Part shown: piece by piece, positions 23,677 to 34,148 of the stretch
Layout of the letters: each line of letters opens with the position of its first letter
How positions within the stretch are numbered: position 1 is the first letter of the stretch
From: Candidatus Methylumidiphilus alinenensis
Lineage (GTDB): Bacteria; Pseudomonadota; Gammaproteobacteria; Methylococcales; Methylococcaceae
Assembly: GCA_003242955.1 (NCBI GenBank)
Contig: QJPH01000334.1
Span: forward strand, 1 to 64,000
DNA length: 64,000 bases
Direction of reading: 5' to 3'
The notes under the pieces: model-generated
Seen by the model: the letters and a program-made list of their open reading frames with translations, nothing else
Database searches by the model: none
What the model was told of the DNA's origin: nothing
Position numbers and translations under genes: made by a program

Positions 23677-24042
23677 TTATTGTGTTAATTGCGCTGGGCA
23701 TGGAGTTTCCCTTGCGCCGGACGAGCTATCCAATTTGGCAAATCCCAACTTAAACGCTTGCGCGGCATTTTTTTGCGGAATTTCAAAAATGTTGATTGCC
23801 CCGGTAGGCGTACCACACAGCATCGGGTGCATTCTGCCATCTTCGCCGCAAGCGACGGAAATAACCTCTATACCGGCTTTTACCAGTTCGTTGCGCATAA
23901 TTTCCGGCGGGGTACCAGATTTTTGATCGCATTGGATTGCACCCCGGTACTTCAATACCTTGACACTTGGTTCGCGAGAGGCAGTTTCAGTATACGCGGT
24001 TGCAAAGGTGAATAGGGTAATGATAAATATTAAACTTCTCAT
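23677..24042 (-). CDS. Small exported protein of unknown function
   Basis: 121 residues with an N-terminal hydrophobic signal-like segment (M-R-S-L-I-F-I-I-T-L-F-T-F-A-T-A). Three cysteines are visible in the mature part: I-Q-C-D-Q-K-S-G, V-A-C-G-E-D-G and M-L-C-G-T-P-T-G, and a fourth near the C-terminus. I recognise no family. Its stop is one base from the start of the fructosamine kinase-like gene downstream, so they are probably transcribed together. Confidence 0.7.
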   Translation of the reverse strand: MRSLIFIITLFTFATAYTETASREPSVKVLKYRGAIQCDQKSGTPPEIMRNELVKAGIEVISVACGEDGRMHPMLCGTPTGAINIFEIPQKNAAQAFKLGFAKLDSSSGARETPCPAQLTQ

Positions 24043-24057
24043 GTTATAATCCTATAT

Positions 24058-24372
24058 TTATTCTTCGTGTTCTTCATCATCCAAAATGTCTTCTAAGGAC
24101 ATATCGTCTAAATCCCGACCATGCCGATCAGGGTCGGAATATCCCATGTCGTCTATTTCAACATGGTCAAAAGGTGCGCTCCAGTCTTCCGGGGGTTCGA
24201 TTGGATAAAAGGAGGAGTCTTCCCAAGTTGCGGTTTCATATTCCCCGAGGTCGCCATTGAGGTACTGCACCTCGATGGAGTCATTATCGACATCTATGGC
24301 TACGACACGGAATATGCGGTCAGCGTCGGCATCTTTATACCAGTTTTCCAGTATAGGGTCTGCAAGGCTCAT
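24058..24372 (-). CDS. Small acidic protein, DUF6763-like
   Basis: 104 residues from the ATG at 24372, which has GGAG at proper spacing; the track start four codons upstream is unlikely. The sequence is highly acidic with W-Y-K-D-A-D-A-D-R-I-F-R-V-V-A-I-D, Y-L-N-G-D-L-G-E-Y and a D/E-rich tail (L-E-D-I-L-D-D-E-E-H-E-E). It resembles a gammaproteobacterial family of small conserved proteins without known function. It lies directly downstream of glnD, 37 bases away on the same strand. Confidence 0.7.
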   Translation of the reverse strand: MSLADPILENWYKDADADRIFRVVAIDVDNDSIEVQYLNGDLGEYETATWEDSSFYPIEPPEDWSAPFDHVEIDDMGYSDPDRHGRDLDDMSLEDILDDEEHEE

Positions 24373-24409
24373 AATTTTCTCCAAAATGGTTTGTTAATAG
24401 ATGTTCGGT

Positions 24410-27082
24410 TCAACTTTCCCCTACGAATTCGATTAGTGCGTTGCGCAACTGAACCTTGAGTGTGTCGTCCGTTAGCGGTTGGTCTTTTGTGTCAGTGACC
24501 CGGAAAATGTCCTCGGCACGGGAACCGATGGTGGATATTCGGGCATCGCGTAGGCGGACACCCGCCTTGCCGAAAGCTTGGCCGACTTTGGAAAGCAGAC
24601 CAGGCCGGTCAGTGGCGATCAATTCCACAATGGTATCCCTGTTTTGAGGATCGACATGGAAATACACTTGAGTGGGCACCGAAAAATGCCGGGCTTGACG
24701 CGGCTCCCTTCTTTGCACTTGGATCGGTGCAACGGTTATATTAAGCAGGCACTGCCGGAGGCGCGAACAAATTTCGATTTGCTGGCGCTGGTCCGTGATA
24801 GGCTCGCCAGCTTGTTGAAGCACATGGTAGCTGTTCAGTACATAGCCGTTGGCTGAGGTGATGATTTTGGCATCGAGAATAGTCAACCCGAGTTGGTCCA
24901 ACACGGCAGTGCTATGCGCAAAGATGAAGTCTTGGTTGCGGGCGTGGATGAAAACTTCCGCGCTGCCGCGCTGGCTGGTGGGGCGCAGCAAGACCAAAGG
25001 CAATTCGTCGGGTCCGCAAGTTGCGATGGCAAGGGTGTGCCAGGCGATTTCCCCTGGTTGGCAACGCATAAAGTAATCGTCGGAAATCATGCCCCAGATT
25101 TGTTCGACGGCATCTGCCGTCATCCCTAGGCGAATAAGCAATTTTAGTGTGTCCGCTTTAGTCGAACGGACCCTGCCTCTCATGTCGGCGGGTTTTTCCA
25201 ACCCACTGCGGAAGGCTCGGCGCGTGGAGACGAACAGTTCTTGCAGCAATGCGCTTTTCCAAATGTTCCATAGGCTGGGGTTGGTTGCACGGATATCAGC
25301 CACGGTGAGCAGATACAGGCAGTTCAAGCGGTCGGGGTCCCCGACTAGGGTTGCAAATTCATGGATGATTTCAGGGTCGCTGATATCCTTGCGCTGAGCG
25401 GTCATCGACATCAGCAGGTGGTGGCGCACCAGCCATTGCACCAATTCGGTGTCACGGTGGTCCAATCCGTGGCGTTGGCAGAAGCTGCGGGCGATTTTTT
25501 CGCCTATTTCAGAGTGGTCGCCGCCGCTGCCCTTGGCTATGTCGTGCATCAGGGCCGCGATGTAAAGTAACTCTGGTTTTTCGATGAGAGGGAAGATTTC
25601 GTTGCAGAACGGATGTTCATTGCGGTATCTGTCGAGGGTGAATCGCCGCAGGTTGCGTATCACGAACATGGTATGCTCGTCCACCGTGTAAACGTGGAAC
25701 AAATCGTACTGCATCCTGCCCACCACGTTGGCGAAAGCAGGCAGATAAGCAGCCAATATGCCATAGCGGTTCATCCGGCGCAATTGGTGAGTGACACCGC
25801 CGGGTTTTCGGAGGATTTCCATAAACAGGCCACAAGCCTTGGGGTTGTTACGGAAGTTGTCATCAATTTGGCTAAGATGCTGGCGGATTAGCCTGACTGT
25901 CGCTGCACGGATGCCTTGCAATTCGGTGTTCTGCTGCAAAATAAGGAATATTTCCAATAAAGCCAAGGGGTTGTCCTTGAATACCCGTGAGTGTCTGGCT
26001 TCGATGTAGTTGTTGACTGATTGGAAGGACGGACTGAGTGGTATGACTAGAGGTTCTTGATTGTTGTGCAGTATGATTTCGGCGAACAGTTGCATCACCA
26101 TTTCATTCAGGCGCTCAAGCCCAACAACGACGCGGAAATAGCCTTGCATGAACTGTTCGACCGCAGCGTTTGGTTCGTCTCCGCTGTAGCCGAAGTTGCT
26201 GGCCAATTCCCTCTGGTAGTCGAATAAAAGCCGGTCTTCTCGACGCCCGGTCAACGTATGCAAGGCGAAGCGGACGCGCCAGAGGTATTCCTGGGCGTTC
26301 ATAAGTTCGGTGAATTCCTCTTCGGTCAGCCAACCTTGGACGATCAGGTCGCGTAGGTCGGATGACTTGTGAAGGCGCTTGACTATCCAGCCGATGATCT
26401 GGATGTCCCGCAATCCACCAGGGCCCTCCTTGACGTTGGGTTCCAAGTTGTAGGCGGTGTCGTGGTACTTGGCGTATCGGGCTTGTTGCTCCTCAATTTT
26501 GACGTTAAAGAACTGGTTGATGGGCCAAATATGCTCTGGTCCTATCCTAGCCATGAGTGCGTCAAAAAGTTGATTTGACCCGGCCAAATAGCGAGCTTCC
26601 ATCAGGTTTGTGATAATGGTTTGGTCGTTTCGGGCAGCGTCTAGGCATTCGATCAGCGTGCGGACGCTGTATCCGACCGTAAGCCCGATATCCATCAAGA
26701 ATTGGAAAAAGCTTGTGACGGCTTGCTCATAGGGTTGTTCGCCAGCCCAATCGCCTTCATGCCCTTGTTCGTTGAGCAGGAATAGAATGTCAATGTCGGA
26801 ATAGGGGTGCAATTCACGGCGACCATAGCCACCTACGGCAACCAAGGCGTGGGTGTCCGCAAATTCGCCGACCAAGTTGTGCCAGGCGGCGACTAGCAAG
26901 CCATCGATGAAGTCTGCCCGGTCGCGAATTAGGTTCGCTATAGGTTCTTCCGCTTGGAATCGTTGGACCAGTTCGGCAGTGTGGGCCTGTATGCGCTGCT
27001 TGTGGTCTTTGATGCTCACGGCATGGGAAAAACCATTAAATTTTGCGGACTGAGATGGCGAAGCCGAAGTTAGGCTATTCAA
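24410..27082 (-). CDS. glnD: Bifunctional [protein-PII] uridylyltransferase/uridylyl-removing enzyme
   Basis: 890 residues, full length. The N-terminal nucleotidyltransferase domain has V-G-G-Y-G-R-R-E-L-H-P-Y-S-D-I-D-I-L-F-L; the HD domain has A-L-M-H-D-I-A-K-G-S-G-G-D-H-S; two C-terminal ACT domains include V-E-L-I-A-T-D-R-P-G-L-L and sense glutamine. It uridylylates PII (GlnB/GlnK) under nitrogen limitation and so links to the urea genes later in the window. The start appears to be a TTG at 27082 that overlaps the map stop by eight bases, implying translational coupling; no ATG occurs nearby. Confidence 0.94.
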   Translation of the reverse strand: MNSLTSASPSQSAKFNGFSHAVSIKDHKQRIQAHTAELVQRFQAEEPIANLIRDRADFIDGLLVAAWHNLVGEFADTHALVAVGGYGRRELHPYSDIDILFLLNEQGHEGDWAGEQPYEQAVTSFFQFLMDIGLTVGYSVRTLIECLDAARNDQTIITNLMEARYLAGSNQLFDALMARIGPEHIWPINQFFNVKIEEQQARYAKYHDTAYNLEPNVKEGPGGLRDIQIIGWIVKRLHKSSDLRDLIVQGWLTEEEFTELMNAQEYLWRVRFALHTLTGRREDRLLFDYQRELASNFGYSGDEPNAAVEQFMQGYFRVVVGLERLNEMVMQLFAEIILHNNQEPLVIPLSPSFQSVNNYIEARHSRVFKDNPLALLEIFLILQQNTELQGIRAATVRLIRQHLSQIDDNFRNNPKACGLFMEILRKPGGVTHQLRRMNRYGILAAYLPAFANVVGRMQYDLFHVYTVDEHTMFVIRNLRRFTLDRYRNEHPFCNEIFPLIEKPELLYIAALMHDIAKGSGGDHSEIGEKIARSFCQRHGLDHRDTELVQWLVRHHLLMSMTAQRKDISDPEIIHEFATLVGDPDRLNCLYLLTVADIRATNPSLWNIWKSALLQELFVSTRRAFRSGLEKPADMRGRVRSTKADTLKLLIRLGMTADAVEQIWGMISDDYFMRCQPGEIAWHTLAIATCGPDELPLVLLRPTSQRGSAEVFIHARNQDFIFAHSTAVLDQLGLTILDAKIITSANGYVLNSYHVLQQAGEPITDQRQQIEICSRLRQCLLNITVAPIQVQRREPRQARHFSVPTQVYFHVDPQNRDTIVELIATDRPGLLSKVGQAFGKAGVRLRDARISTIGSRAEDIFRVTDTKDQPLTDDTLKVQLRNALIEFVGES

Positions 27083-27845
27083 ACGATTCTTCCTGGCGTA
27101 GGGTCAAAATTTCATAACCAACGGGCGTCACTAGGATGGTGTGCTCGAATTGGGCGGACAGGCTATGATCCTTGGTGACGGCGGTCCATCCGTCAGGCAA
27201 GACTTTAACATAACGCTTGCCTTGGTTAATCATGGGCTCAATGGTAAAGATCATCCCCGCTTTGATTTCTTCGCCTGCCCCCGGCTTTCCATAGTGCAGG
27301 ACTTGGGGATCCTCGTGAAAGTTCCGTCCGATGCCGTGGCCGCAAAATTCTTGCACCACCGAAAATCCGTTGGACTCGGCATATTTCTGAATGGCGTGGC
27401 CGATATCGCCTAAATGTGCCCCCGGTGCGACTTCTTTGATTCCCAAGTATAGGCATTCCTGGGTGACTTTCACCAGACGCTTGGCTTTGATCGTTGCTTC
27501 GCCCACGAAAAACATTTTGCTGGTGTCGCCATGGTAGGAGTCTTTGATGACCGTAATGTCGATATTGACGATATCGCCGTTCTTGAGCTTTTTCGGGCTT
27601 GGAATTCCATGGCAGACCTGATGGTTCACCGAAGTGCAAATGGACTTTGGGAACCCACGGTAATTTAAAGGTGCCGGGACGACCTTTTGCTTTTCTACCA
27701 TGTACTCATGGCAGATGCGATCCAACTCTTCGGTGCTGATGCCTGGTACGACGTGTTCTTCAATCATATCCAAAACTTCGGCGGCAAGGCGGCCAGCCAC
27801 TCGCATTTTTTCGATTTCTACAGGTGTTTTGATGGTAATGCTCAT
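27075..27845 (-). CDS. map: Methionine aminopeptidase, type I
   Basis: 256 residues from the ATG at 27845 (the track adds 15 upstream codons). It removes the initiator methionine from nascent proteins. Metal ligands are visible in the family pattern: I-V-N-I-D-I-T-V and Y-H-G-D-T-S for the two Asp, F-C-G-H-G-I-G for His, and F-T-I-E-P-M-I and F-E-H-T-I-L-V for the Glu residues. The order map-glnD divergent from rpsB-tsf is conserved in gammaproteobacteria. Confidence 0.94.
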   Translation of the reverse strand: MSITIKTPVEIEKMRVAGRLAAEVLDMIEEHVVPGISTEELDRICHEYMVEKQKVVPAPLNYRGFPKSICTSVNHQVCHGIPSPKKLKNGDIVNIDITVIKDSYHGDTSKMFFVGEATIKAKRLVKVTQECLYLGIKEVAPGAHLGDIGHAIQKYAESNGFSVVQEFCGHGIGRNFHEDPQVLHYGKPGAGEEIKAGMIFTIEPMINQGKRYVKVLPDGWTAVTKDHSLSAQFEHTILVTPVGYEILTLRQEESFE

Positions 27846-27899
27846 GGTTACGTTACGTGTTGTTCGCCGACTTCTCTCGCCGAAAGGCAAAAACAGTTG

Positions 27900-28094
27900 C
27901 GTGGATTGTTGAATTTATCGGTTCATGGTATAAAGGTCTGCTTAATTTGGCAACATCACACACTTGCCGTCACATCTTGCGGGGTGCCCAAGGGGAACTT
28001 ATCGTCCCCTAAGGTCGCCGGATGGGGCAGGTGGAGGCTCAACCCAACGAGGCGGCACTTGTTCCGTCTCCCAACAAGATCAGGAGTTTTTTGA
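27900..28094 (+). promoter_or_regulatory. rpsB 5' leader, possible S2 autoregulatory RNA
   Basis: About 200 non-coding bases precede rpsB and contain several G/C-rich complementary stretches, such as AAGGGGAACTTATCGTCCCCT and GAGGCGGCACTTGTTCCGTCTC. In E. coli S2 represses rpsB-tsf through such a leader. The regulatory role here is inferred from position and foldability. Confidence 0.4.
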
Positions 28095-28871
28095 ATGTCG
28101 ATTGTAACCATGCGTCAAATGCTTGAAGCAGGTGTTCACTTTGGTCACCAGACGCGGTACTGGAACCCCAAAATGGCGCCTTACATTTTTGGTGAGCGCA
28201 GCAACATCCATATTGTAAATCTTGAAAAGACTTTGCCTTTGTTCAATGATGCCATGCGTTATCTGGAACAGGTAGCGGCCAATCGTGGCAAGATTTTATT
28301 CGTGGGTACCAAAAAAACCACCCGCAAAGTCATAGAAGAGGATGCGGCTCGTTGCGACATGCCGTTCGTCAACCACCGTTGGTTGGGAGGCATGCTGACT
28401 AATTTCAAGACCATCAAGCAGTCTGTCTCGCGTATGAAGGAATTGGAAGCCATGCGCGATGATGGCCGATTGCATCGCTTTAGCAAGAAAGAGGCTTTGG
28501 GCATGATGAGGGAACTCGACAAATTGACCCTTAGCCTAGGCGGAATCCGCGATATGGAAAAATTGCCGGATGTGCTGTTCATCATGGATGTGGGTTACGA
28601 AAAGAATGCGGTCAGCGAAGCTCAAAAACTGGGCATTCCTGTGGTCGGAATTGTTGACACCAATAACAACCCAATTGGCATCGACTATATCATCCCTGGT
28701 AATGATGACTCCATCCGTGCGGTGCAGTTGTATGCGCAAAGTGCCGCCACCGCAATTCTGCAAGGCAAGTCCAACGGCGTCAATTTTGCTGAAGGCAATG
28801 AGGACGAATTTGTCGAAATGGATTCTGTAGTACCCCAGGAAGGCGAAGAAAACGCCTACGTCGAGGAATAA
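28095..28871 (+). CDS. rpsB: Small subunit ribosomal protein S2 (uS2)
   Basis: 258 residues. [22 protein letters not shown] is the S2 N-terminal signature, with [12 protein letters not shown] and [10 protein letters not shown] further on. Part of the 30S body, needed for S1 and mRNA binding. AGGAG precedes the ATG. tsf follows after an attenuator-like hairpin, as in E. coli. Confidence 0.97.
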   Translation: MSIVTMRQMLEAGVHFGHQTRYWNPKMAPYIFGERSNIHIVNLEKTLPLFNDAMRYLEQVAANRGKILFVGTKKTTRKVIEEDAARCDMPFVNHRWLGGMLTNFKTIKQSVSRMKELEAMRDDGRLHRFSKKEALGMMRELDKLTLSLGGIRDMEKLPDVLFIMDVGYEKNAVSEAQKLGIPVVGIVDTNNNPIGIDYIIPGNDDSIRAVQLYAQSAATAILQGKSNGVNFAEGNEDEFVEMDSVVPQEGEENAYVEE

Positions 28872-28905
28872 AATCGCGGAATGAGCACCCAAGTGGGCTC
28901 GGAAG

Positions 28906-28931
28906 CGCCTCCTCATTGGGGGCGTTTTCTT
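28906..28931 (+). terminator. Attenuator-like terminator between rpsB and tsf
   Basis: CGCCTCC pairs with GGGGGCG (one G-T pair) around a TCATT loop, followed by TTTTCTTT. It probably ends part of the rpsB transcription and lowers tsf expression relative to rpsB. Confidence 0.65.
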
Positions 28932-28984
28932 TAAATTGAATTAAGTAGAATCGTTATTTTATTTTTTATTGGAGAATTTGGAGA

Positions 28985-29869
28985 ATGAATATTTCAGCAG
29001 CGTTGGTTAAAGACCTGCGCGAACGCACCGGGTCCGGCATGATGGAGTGCAAAAAAGCTTTGGTCGAGGCCGGTGGAGATATAGAAGCGGCTGTCGAAAT
29101 CATGCGCAAGTCGGGATTGGCGAAGGCTGACAAAAAATCCAGCCGTACCGCTGCCGAAGGGCGCATATCGGTGAAAACCAGTGCGGACAGTAAAATTGCC
29201 GTGGTGCTGGAAATCAACTGCGAGACCGACTTTGTGGCAAAAAACGATGATTTTATCGCCTTTGCCGATGCGGTTGCGGAATCCTTGCTGGTGTCTGACG
29301 CAGTCACCTTGGACGATGCCTTGGCCTTGTCGTTGGTTGACGGTAATGGCAGCATTGAAGAAAGACGCAGGGAACTTATTGCCAAACTGGGCGAAAACAT
29401 CAACGTGCGCCGTTTCGAACGTTACGAATCCTCTAATGGATTGATTGCCAGCTACCTTCACGGAACCCGGATCGGCGTTCTTGTGGAAATAATTGGCGGG
29501 GACATTGCGTTGGGAAGAGATATTGCCATGCATGTGGCGGCCAGCAAGCCGGTTTGTGTAGACGAATCGGGTGTATCAGCCGAACTCATCGCCAAAGAGA
29601 AGGATATCTATTCGGCCCAGGCGGCGGAAAGCGGAAAGCCTGCCGATATTATTGAAAAGATGGTTGGCGGACGAATCAAAAAGTTCTTCGGCGAAATCAC
29701 TTTGTTAGGCCAGCCTTTTGTCAAAGACCCCGATCAAACCGTAGGTGCTTTGCTCAAGGCTAAGGGTGCCTCCGTGCTTTGCTTCTCCCGTTTGGAGGTT
29801 GGAGAGGGTATCGAAAAGGAGGTCAGCGATTTTGCGGAAGAAGTGATGAGTCAAGCCGGATTGCGATAA
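28985..29869 (+). CDS. tsf: Elongation factor Ts
   Basis: 294 residues, the usual length. The UBA-like N-terminus is intact ([20 protein letters not shown]), followed by the EF-Tu contact region with [14 protein letters not shown]-Ts exchanges GDP for GTP on EF-Tu. The ribosome binding site GGAG is close to the ATG. Confidence 0.97.
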   Translation: MNISAALVKDLRERTGSGMMECKKALVEAGGDIEAAVEIMRKSGLAKADKKSSRTAAEGRISVKTSADSKIAVVLEINCETDFVAKNDDFIAFADAVAESLLVSDAVTLDDALALSLVDGNGSIEERRRELIAKLGENINVRRFERYESSNGLIASYLHGTRIGVLVEIIGGDIALGRDIAMHVAASKPVCVDESGVSAELIAKEKDIYSAQAAESGKPADIIEKMVGGRIKKFFGEITLLGQPFVKDPDQTVGALLKAKGASVLCFSRLEVGEGIEKEVSDFAEEVMSQAGLR

Positions 29870-29957
29870 AGCAAGTTATCATTTAAAACACATAAGACCT
29901 CGGGGCGGTGGAATCTTCGTTCATCGCATCAACACGACAACGGAGCGTACAATCACA

Positions 29958-30686
29958 ATGAGCGAGCCAAAATACAAGAGAATCCTCCTCAAGTTGAGCG
30001 GGGAAGCGTTGATGGGCGATCAGCAGGGCGGCATAGATGCCGACACTATTCACCGCCTTGCCGCGGAGATAGACGATCTCTGCCGTGCCGGGGTTGAAGT
30101 GGGTTTGGTGATTGGTGGCGGTAACATCATACGTGGGGCGGAAAAAGCTTCCCAAGGGCTGGACCGGGTGACTGGAGACCACATGGGAATGCTGGCCACT
30201 GTAATCAATGCGTTGGCAATGCAGGATGCCTTGGAACATCTGGGGCGGCAGGTGCGTGTCATGTCGGCGCTGAAGATCAACCAAGTTTGCGAAGATTACA
30301 TTCGGCGTCGAGCCGTTCGCCATCTTGAAAAAGGGCGTGTGCCGATTTTCGCCGCAGGCACCGGTAATCCATTTTTCACCACCGATTCCGCGGCGAGCCT
30401 GCGTGCGGTGGAAATCGGGGCTGATATTCTTATCAAGGCGACCAAGGTTGCAGGAGTGTATTCGGACGATCCGTTAAAAAATCCAGCGGCGGTTTTTTAT
30501 CCCCGCTTGACTTATGATGAAGCCCTGGATCAACGGCTGAATGTCATGGATGCGACCGCTTTGGTCCTTTGCCGCGACCACAATATGCCCCTTCGGGTGA
30601 TGAACGTATTCTTGCCCGGCGCTATCATGCGTTTGGTGCAAGGCGAGGAAATTGGCTCTCTGATAGTGACAGGATACTCAACATGA
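29958..30686 (+). CDS. pyrH: UMP kinase
   Basis: 242 residues of the amino-acid-kinase fold: [30 protein letters not shown] and a T-D-S-A-A-S-L-R-A motif. It converts UMP to UDP in pyrimidine nucleotide synthesis. Its stop codon overlaps the start of frr (ATGA at 30683). Confidence 0.96.
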   Translation: MSEPKYKRILLKLSGEALMGDQQGGIDADTIHRLAAEIDDLCRAGVEVGLVIGGGNIIRGAEKASQGLDRVTGDHMGMLATVINALAMQDALEHLGRQVRVMSALKINQVCEDYIRRRAVRHLEKGRVPIFAAGTGNPFFTTDSAASLRAVEIGADILIKATKVAGVYSDDPLKNPAAVFYPRLTYDEALDQRLNVMDATALVLCRDHNMPLRVMNVFLPGAIMRLVQGEEIGSLIVTGYST

Positions 30687-31240
30687 ATGCAGATATTCAA
30701 CTGCGCACTACCGAGCGCATGAAAAAATCCATTGAAGCCCTCAAGCATGAGTTTGCAAAGATTAGGACGGGTAGGGCGCACCCCAGTTTGCTTGAGCATG
30801 TGCATGTCAATTATTACGGCAACGATGTGCCTTTGTCCCAAGTCGCCAATATCAATGCTGAGGATTCCAGGACTCTGGCCATCACGCCTTGGGAAAGGAA
30901 TATGGTTCCGGCGGTAGAAAAGGCGATACTGACTTCCGACCTTGGTCTTAATCCCAGTACATCGGGTGTGGTTATTCGTGTGCCGCTGCCTCCGTTGACC
31001 GAGCAGCGCAGGAAGGATCTTATCAAGGTTGTTCGACATGAGGCCGAAAATGGACGCGTGGCCGTGCGTAACATCCGCCGCGATGCAAACGCCGAGCTTA
31101 AGTCGGCCCTGAAAGACAAGCAATTGTCCGAAGATGATGAAAAACGTGGCGAGGAGCAGATTCAGAAATTGACGGATCAGTACATCAAGGAAATTGATGC
31201 CTTGCTAGAGGAAAAGGAAGCCGATCTTTTGGCTATCTAA
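30683..31240 (+). CDS. frr: Ribosome recycling factor
   Basis: 185 residues from the ATG at 30683, which overlaps the pyrH stop; the track ORF extends 38 codons back into pyr[21 protein letters not shown] and the C-terminal helix [10 protein letters not shown] are diagnostic. It splits post-termination ribosomes together with EF-G. Confidence 0.97.
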   Translation: MNADIQLRTTERMKKSIEALKHEFAKIRTGRAHPSLLEHVHVNYYGNDVPLSQVANINAEDSRTLAITPWERNMVPAVEKAILTSDLGLNPSTSGVVIRVPLPPLTEQRRKDLIKVVRHEAENGRVAVRNIRRDANAELKSALKDKQLSEDDEKRGEEQIQKLTDQYIKEIDALLEEKEADLLAI

Positions 31241-31302
31241 CTCAGTGGCTTAATGCCTACTCACAATATTTAGATGCAACTTGGTTAATCCGACCTCAAA
31301 AC

Positions 31303-32076
31303 ATGGAATCTGAAGTAAAGCCCTTTTATGGGGTGCAGTTACCGCGCCATATTGCAATTATTATGGACGGCAATGGCCGTTGGGCAAAAAACCGTTTTTT
31401 GCCACGCACAGCAGGTCATCATGCCGGTGTAAGTTCTGTGCGCAAGGTGATTGAATATTGTGGGTCAGTGGGCGTAAAAGCATTGACCCTCTTCGCGTTT
31501 TCCAGTGAGAATTGGCGTAGGCCGCAACAAGAAGTTTCGGTCCTTATGGGGCTGTTTCTGGCAACACTGGAAAAGGAGACCGCAAAACTACATAAAAATA
31601 ACATGCGACTTCGGGTCATTGGTGACAGAACGGCATTTGGCTTCGAATTGCAGGAAAAAATTGCCTCTGCGGAACACTTGACCTTTGACAATACCGGACT
31701 CAATGTCGTCATCGCGGCCAATTACGGTGGGCGTTGGGAAATAACCGATGCGGTGCGTCGCTTGGCATCGCAAGTGGTTGATGGAACGATAAATCCTGAA
31801 GAAATCACCACTGAAGTTTTTGCGTCAAATTTGAATTTGGCAGACCTGCCCGAGCCTGATCTGTTCATCCGCACGGGCGGGGAAAAGCGCATCAGCAATT
31901 TCCTGCTCTGGCAATTGGCCTATACCGAGCTTTACTTCACTGACACTTTATGGCCTGACTTCGACGAAACCGAGTTGGAAGAAGCGATCAAGGATTATTC
32001 CGGTCGCCAGCGTCGCTTCGGATACACTGGCGAGCAGGTGGAAAAGTTTTTTATTCATAACGACGGCCTGCGCTGA
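31303..32076 (+). CDS. uppS: Undecaprenyl diphosphate synthase (cis-prenyltransferase)
   Basis: 257 residues. The substrate-binding loop I-I-M-D-G-N-G-R-W-A-K-N-R is followed by A-F-S-S-E-N-W-R-R-P and, near the C-terminus, R-T-G-G-E-K-R-I-S-N-F-L-L-W-Q. It makes the C55 lipid carrier for peptidoglycan and O-antigen. Next in the conserved order are cdsA and dxr. Confidence 0.96.
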   Translation: MESEVKPFYGVQLPRHIAIIMDGNGRWAKNRFLPRTAGHHAGVSSVRKVIEYCGSVGVKALTLFAFSSENWRRPQQEVSVLMGLFLATLEKETAKLHKNNMRLRVIGDRTAFGFELQEKIASAEHLTFDNTGLNVVIAANYGGRWEITDAVRRLASQVVDGTINPEEITTEVFASNLNLADLPEPDLFIRTGGEKRISNFLLWQLAYTELYFTDTLWPDFDETELEEAIKDYSGRQRRFGYTGEQVEKFFIHNDGLR

Positions 32077-32107
32077 AACAGGCCCGCCAGCCCTAATAAG
32101 AAAAAAT

Positions 32108-32962
32108 ATGCTGAAAAATCGCATCTTAACGGCCTTGGTCCTTGCACCGTTGGCTATTGCTGGAATTTTGTACCTGCCCGACCGGTGGTTTGCCCTGCTT
32201 TGGGGAGTGGCCATCGCAGTATGCGCTTGGGAATGGTCAAACTTGGCCGGATTGACAACGATACCAACCCGTGCCGGGTTTCTGACGGTCTGTGTGGGGT
32301 TCATGACATCGTTTCAACAATGGGCAGGCGAAATGGAGTTGTGGGAATGGCTGGCCTGGCCGATGGTTGCATTTTGGTTTGTGTTGAGTATCCTGTTGCG
32401 AGAAATGCCGACTAAATTGTTGGTAATAAAATACCCTATTGCTGTCAAGCTACTTGTCGGTTTTTTCGTGTTAGTAAGTGCTTGGATATTGATGGTTTGG
32501 ACTCGAATCAATCTTGGAGGTTCAGCGCAGGTGCTGTACCTGTTCATGTTGGTTTGGGTTGCTGACATTGCCGCTTACTTTGTGGGCAAACGCTGGGGCT
32601 TGACGAAGCTGGCACCGGAAATCAGTCCCGGTAAAACTGCCGAAGGCTTGTATGGCGCACTCGTTGTCATTGTCTTATTTTCCTTGGCGGTAGCCGCTGT
32701 TCTGTACCAGACGGAATCGGGTTCGTTCATTTCATTCAGTTGGGTAAAACTGGGGTATTTTATCCTGCTGTCAGTTGTCACCGTTCTGTTTTCCGTGGTT
32801 GGGGACTTATTCGAGAGCTTGGTCAAGCGTGTCGGTGGTGTAAAGGACAGCGGGGCCATATTACCGGGTCATGGGGGCTTTCTTGATCGTCTTGACAGCC
32901 TGATCGCGGCAGTGTCGGTTTTTTACGCAGGTTCTAAGCTGTTGGAGATTTACTTTCAATGA
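32108..32962 (+). CDS. cdsA: Phosphatidate cytidylyltransferase (CDP-diglyceride synthase)
   Basis: 284 residues with about eight membrane segments. The family signature near the end is [25 protein letters not shown], with S-P-G-K-T-A-E-G upstream. It makes CDP-diacylglycerol, the precursor of all phospholipids, at the inner membrane. Its end overlaps the dxr start by four bases. Confidence 0.95.
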   Translation: MLKNRILTALVLAPLAIAGILYLPDRWFALLWGVAIAVCAWEWSNLAGLTTIPTRAGFLTVCVGFMTSFQQWAGEMELWEWLAWPMVAFWFVLSILLREMPTKLLVIKYPIAVKLLVGFFVLVSAWILMVWTRINLGGSAQVLYLFMLVWVADIAAYFVGKRWGLTKLAPEISPGKTAEGLYGALVVIVLFSLAVAAVLYQTESGSFISFSWVKLGYFILLSVVTVLFSVVGDLFESLVKRVGGVKDSGAILPGHGGFLDRLDSLIAAVSVFYAGSKLLEIYFQ

Positions 32963-34143
32963 AAGGTATATGCGTCCTTGGTTCCACAGGTTCAATCGGT
33001 GTCAACACGTTAGATGTTGTAAGCAGGCATCCCGACAGCTATCGCGTCGTTGCGTTGACTGCAAATAACAATGTTGATCTCCTTTTCGAGCAATGCAAAG
33101 CCCATCGGCCAGCCTACGCCGTGTTACTTGATGAGAAAAAATCCGGGATATTCCGCGAAAGGATTAAATCGGCCGGCTTGTCAACCGAGGTTCTATGCGG
33201 TGTTGCCGCCTTGGAAGAGGTTGCATCCTTGCCCGAGGTGGATAGCGTCATGGCGGCCATCGTCGGCGGAGCCGGGTTGTTGCCCACGTTGGCCGCTGCC
33301 AAGGCCGGCAAGAACGTGTTGCTTGCCAACAAGGAGGCTCTTGTCATGTCTGGCGCACTGTTTATGAGCGAGGTCGCCAAGTCTGGGGCTGTGCTTCTAC
33401 CCATCGACAGCGAACACAATGCCATCTTCCAGTGTATGCCTGCCAATTACCACGCCGGTCGTAACGCACCGGAAGTGCGCAGGATTTTGCTAACCGCTTC
33501 CGGTGGGCCATTTCTGAATAAAGAACTCAACGACTTGCACGATGTCACGCCAGATCAGGCTTGTGCGCATCCTAATTGGGTCATGGGCAGGAAGATTTCA
33601 GTGGATTCGGCCACCATGATGAACAAGGGTTTGGAAGTCATCGAGGCCTGTCTTCTGTTCAATCTGCCACCCGAACAACTTCATGTGGTGGTGCATCCAC
33701 AAAGCGTCATCCATTCCATGGTCGATTACGTTGACGGCACTGTATTGGCGCAAATGGGCAACCCTGACATGCGCATACCCATCGCCCATGCGCTGGCTTG
33801 GCCTGGGCGATTTGATTCGGGGGCGGAACCCTTGGACTTGTTTGCTGTCCGACAATTGAATTTCATGGCACCGGATTTTAAGCGTTTTCCCAATTTGCGC
33901 TTGGCTTACGAAGCAGTGCGTATGGGAGGGCTGATGCCTGCGGTATTGAATGCCGCCAATGAAATTGCAGTTGCATCGTTTCTTGAAGAGCGAATCCGCT
34001 TTACCTCCATTCCTGACATAATTGAACATTGTATGCAAAACATCCCGTTGCGACCTGCCGAGTCAATTGAAGCCGTGCTGGAAGCGGACCGTGAATCCCG
34101 ATCCGTGGCGCAAGCCTATATTGCCAAACGGCACAGCCATTGA
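32959..34143 (+). CDS. dxr: 1-deoxy-D-xylulose 5-phosphate reductoisomerase
   Basis: 394 residues. The NADPH loop is [12 protein letters not shown] near the start; the active-site region shows [11 protein letters not shown] and a [15 protein letters not shown] motif. It performs the second step of the MEP isoprenoid pathway, which supplies uppS. Overlaps cdsA by four bases. Confidence 0.96.
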   Translation: MKGICVLGSTGSIGVNTLDVVSRHPDSYRVVALTANNNVDLLFEQCKAHRPAYAVLLDEKKSGIFRERIKSAGLSTEVLCGVAALEEVASLPEVDSVMAAIVGGAGLLPTLAAAKAGKNVLLANKEALVMSGALFMSEVAKSGAVLLPIDSEHNAIFQCMPANYHAGRNAPEVRRILLTASGGPFLNKELNDLHDVTPDQACAHPNWVMGRKISVDSATMMNKGLEVIEACLLFNLPPEQLHVVVHPQSVIHSMVDYVDGTVLAQMGNPDMRIPIAHALAWPGRFDSGAEPLDLFAVRQLNFMAPDFKRFPNLRLAYEAVRMGGLMPAVLNAANEIAVASFLEERIRFTSIPDIIEHCMQNIPLRPAESIEAVLEADRESRSVAQAYIAKRHSH

Positions 34144-34148
34144 CATCC

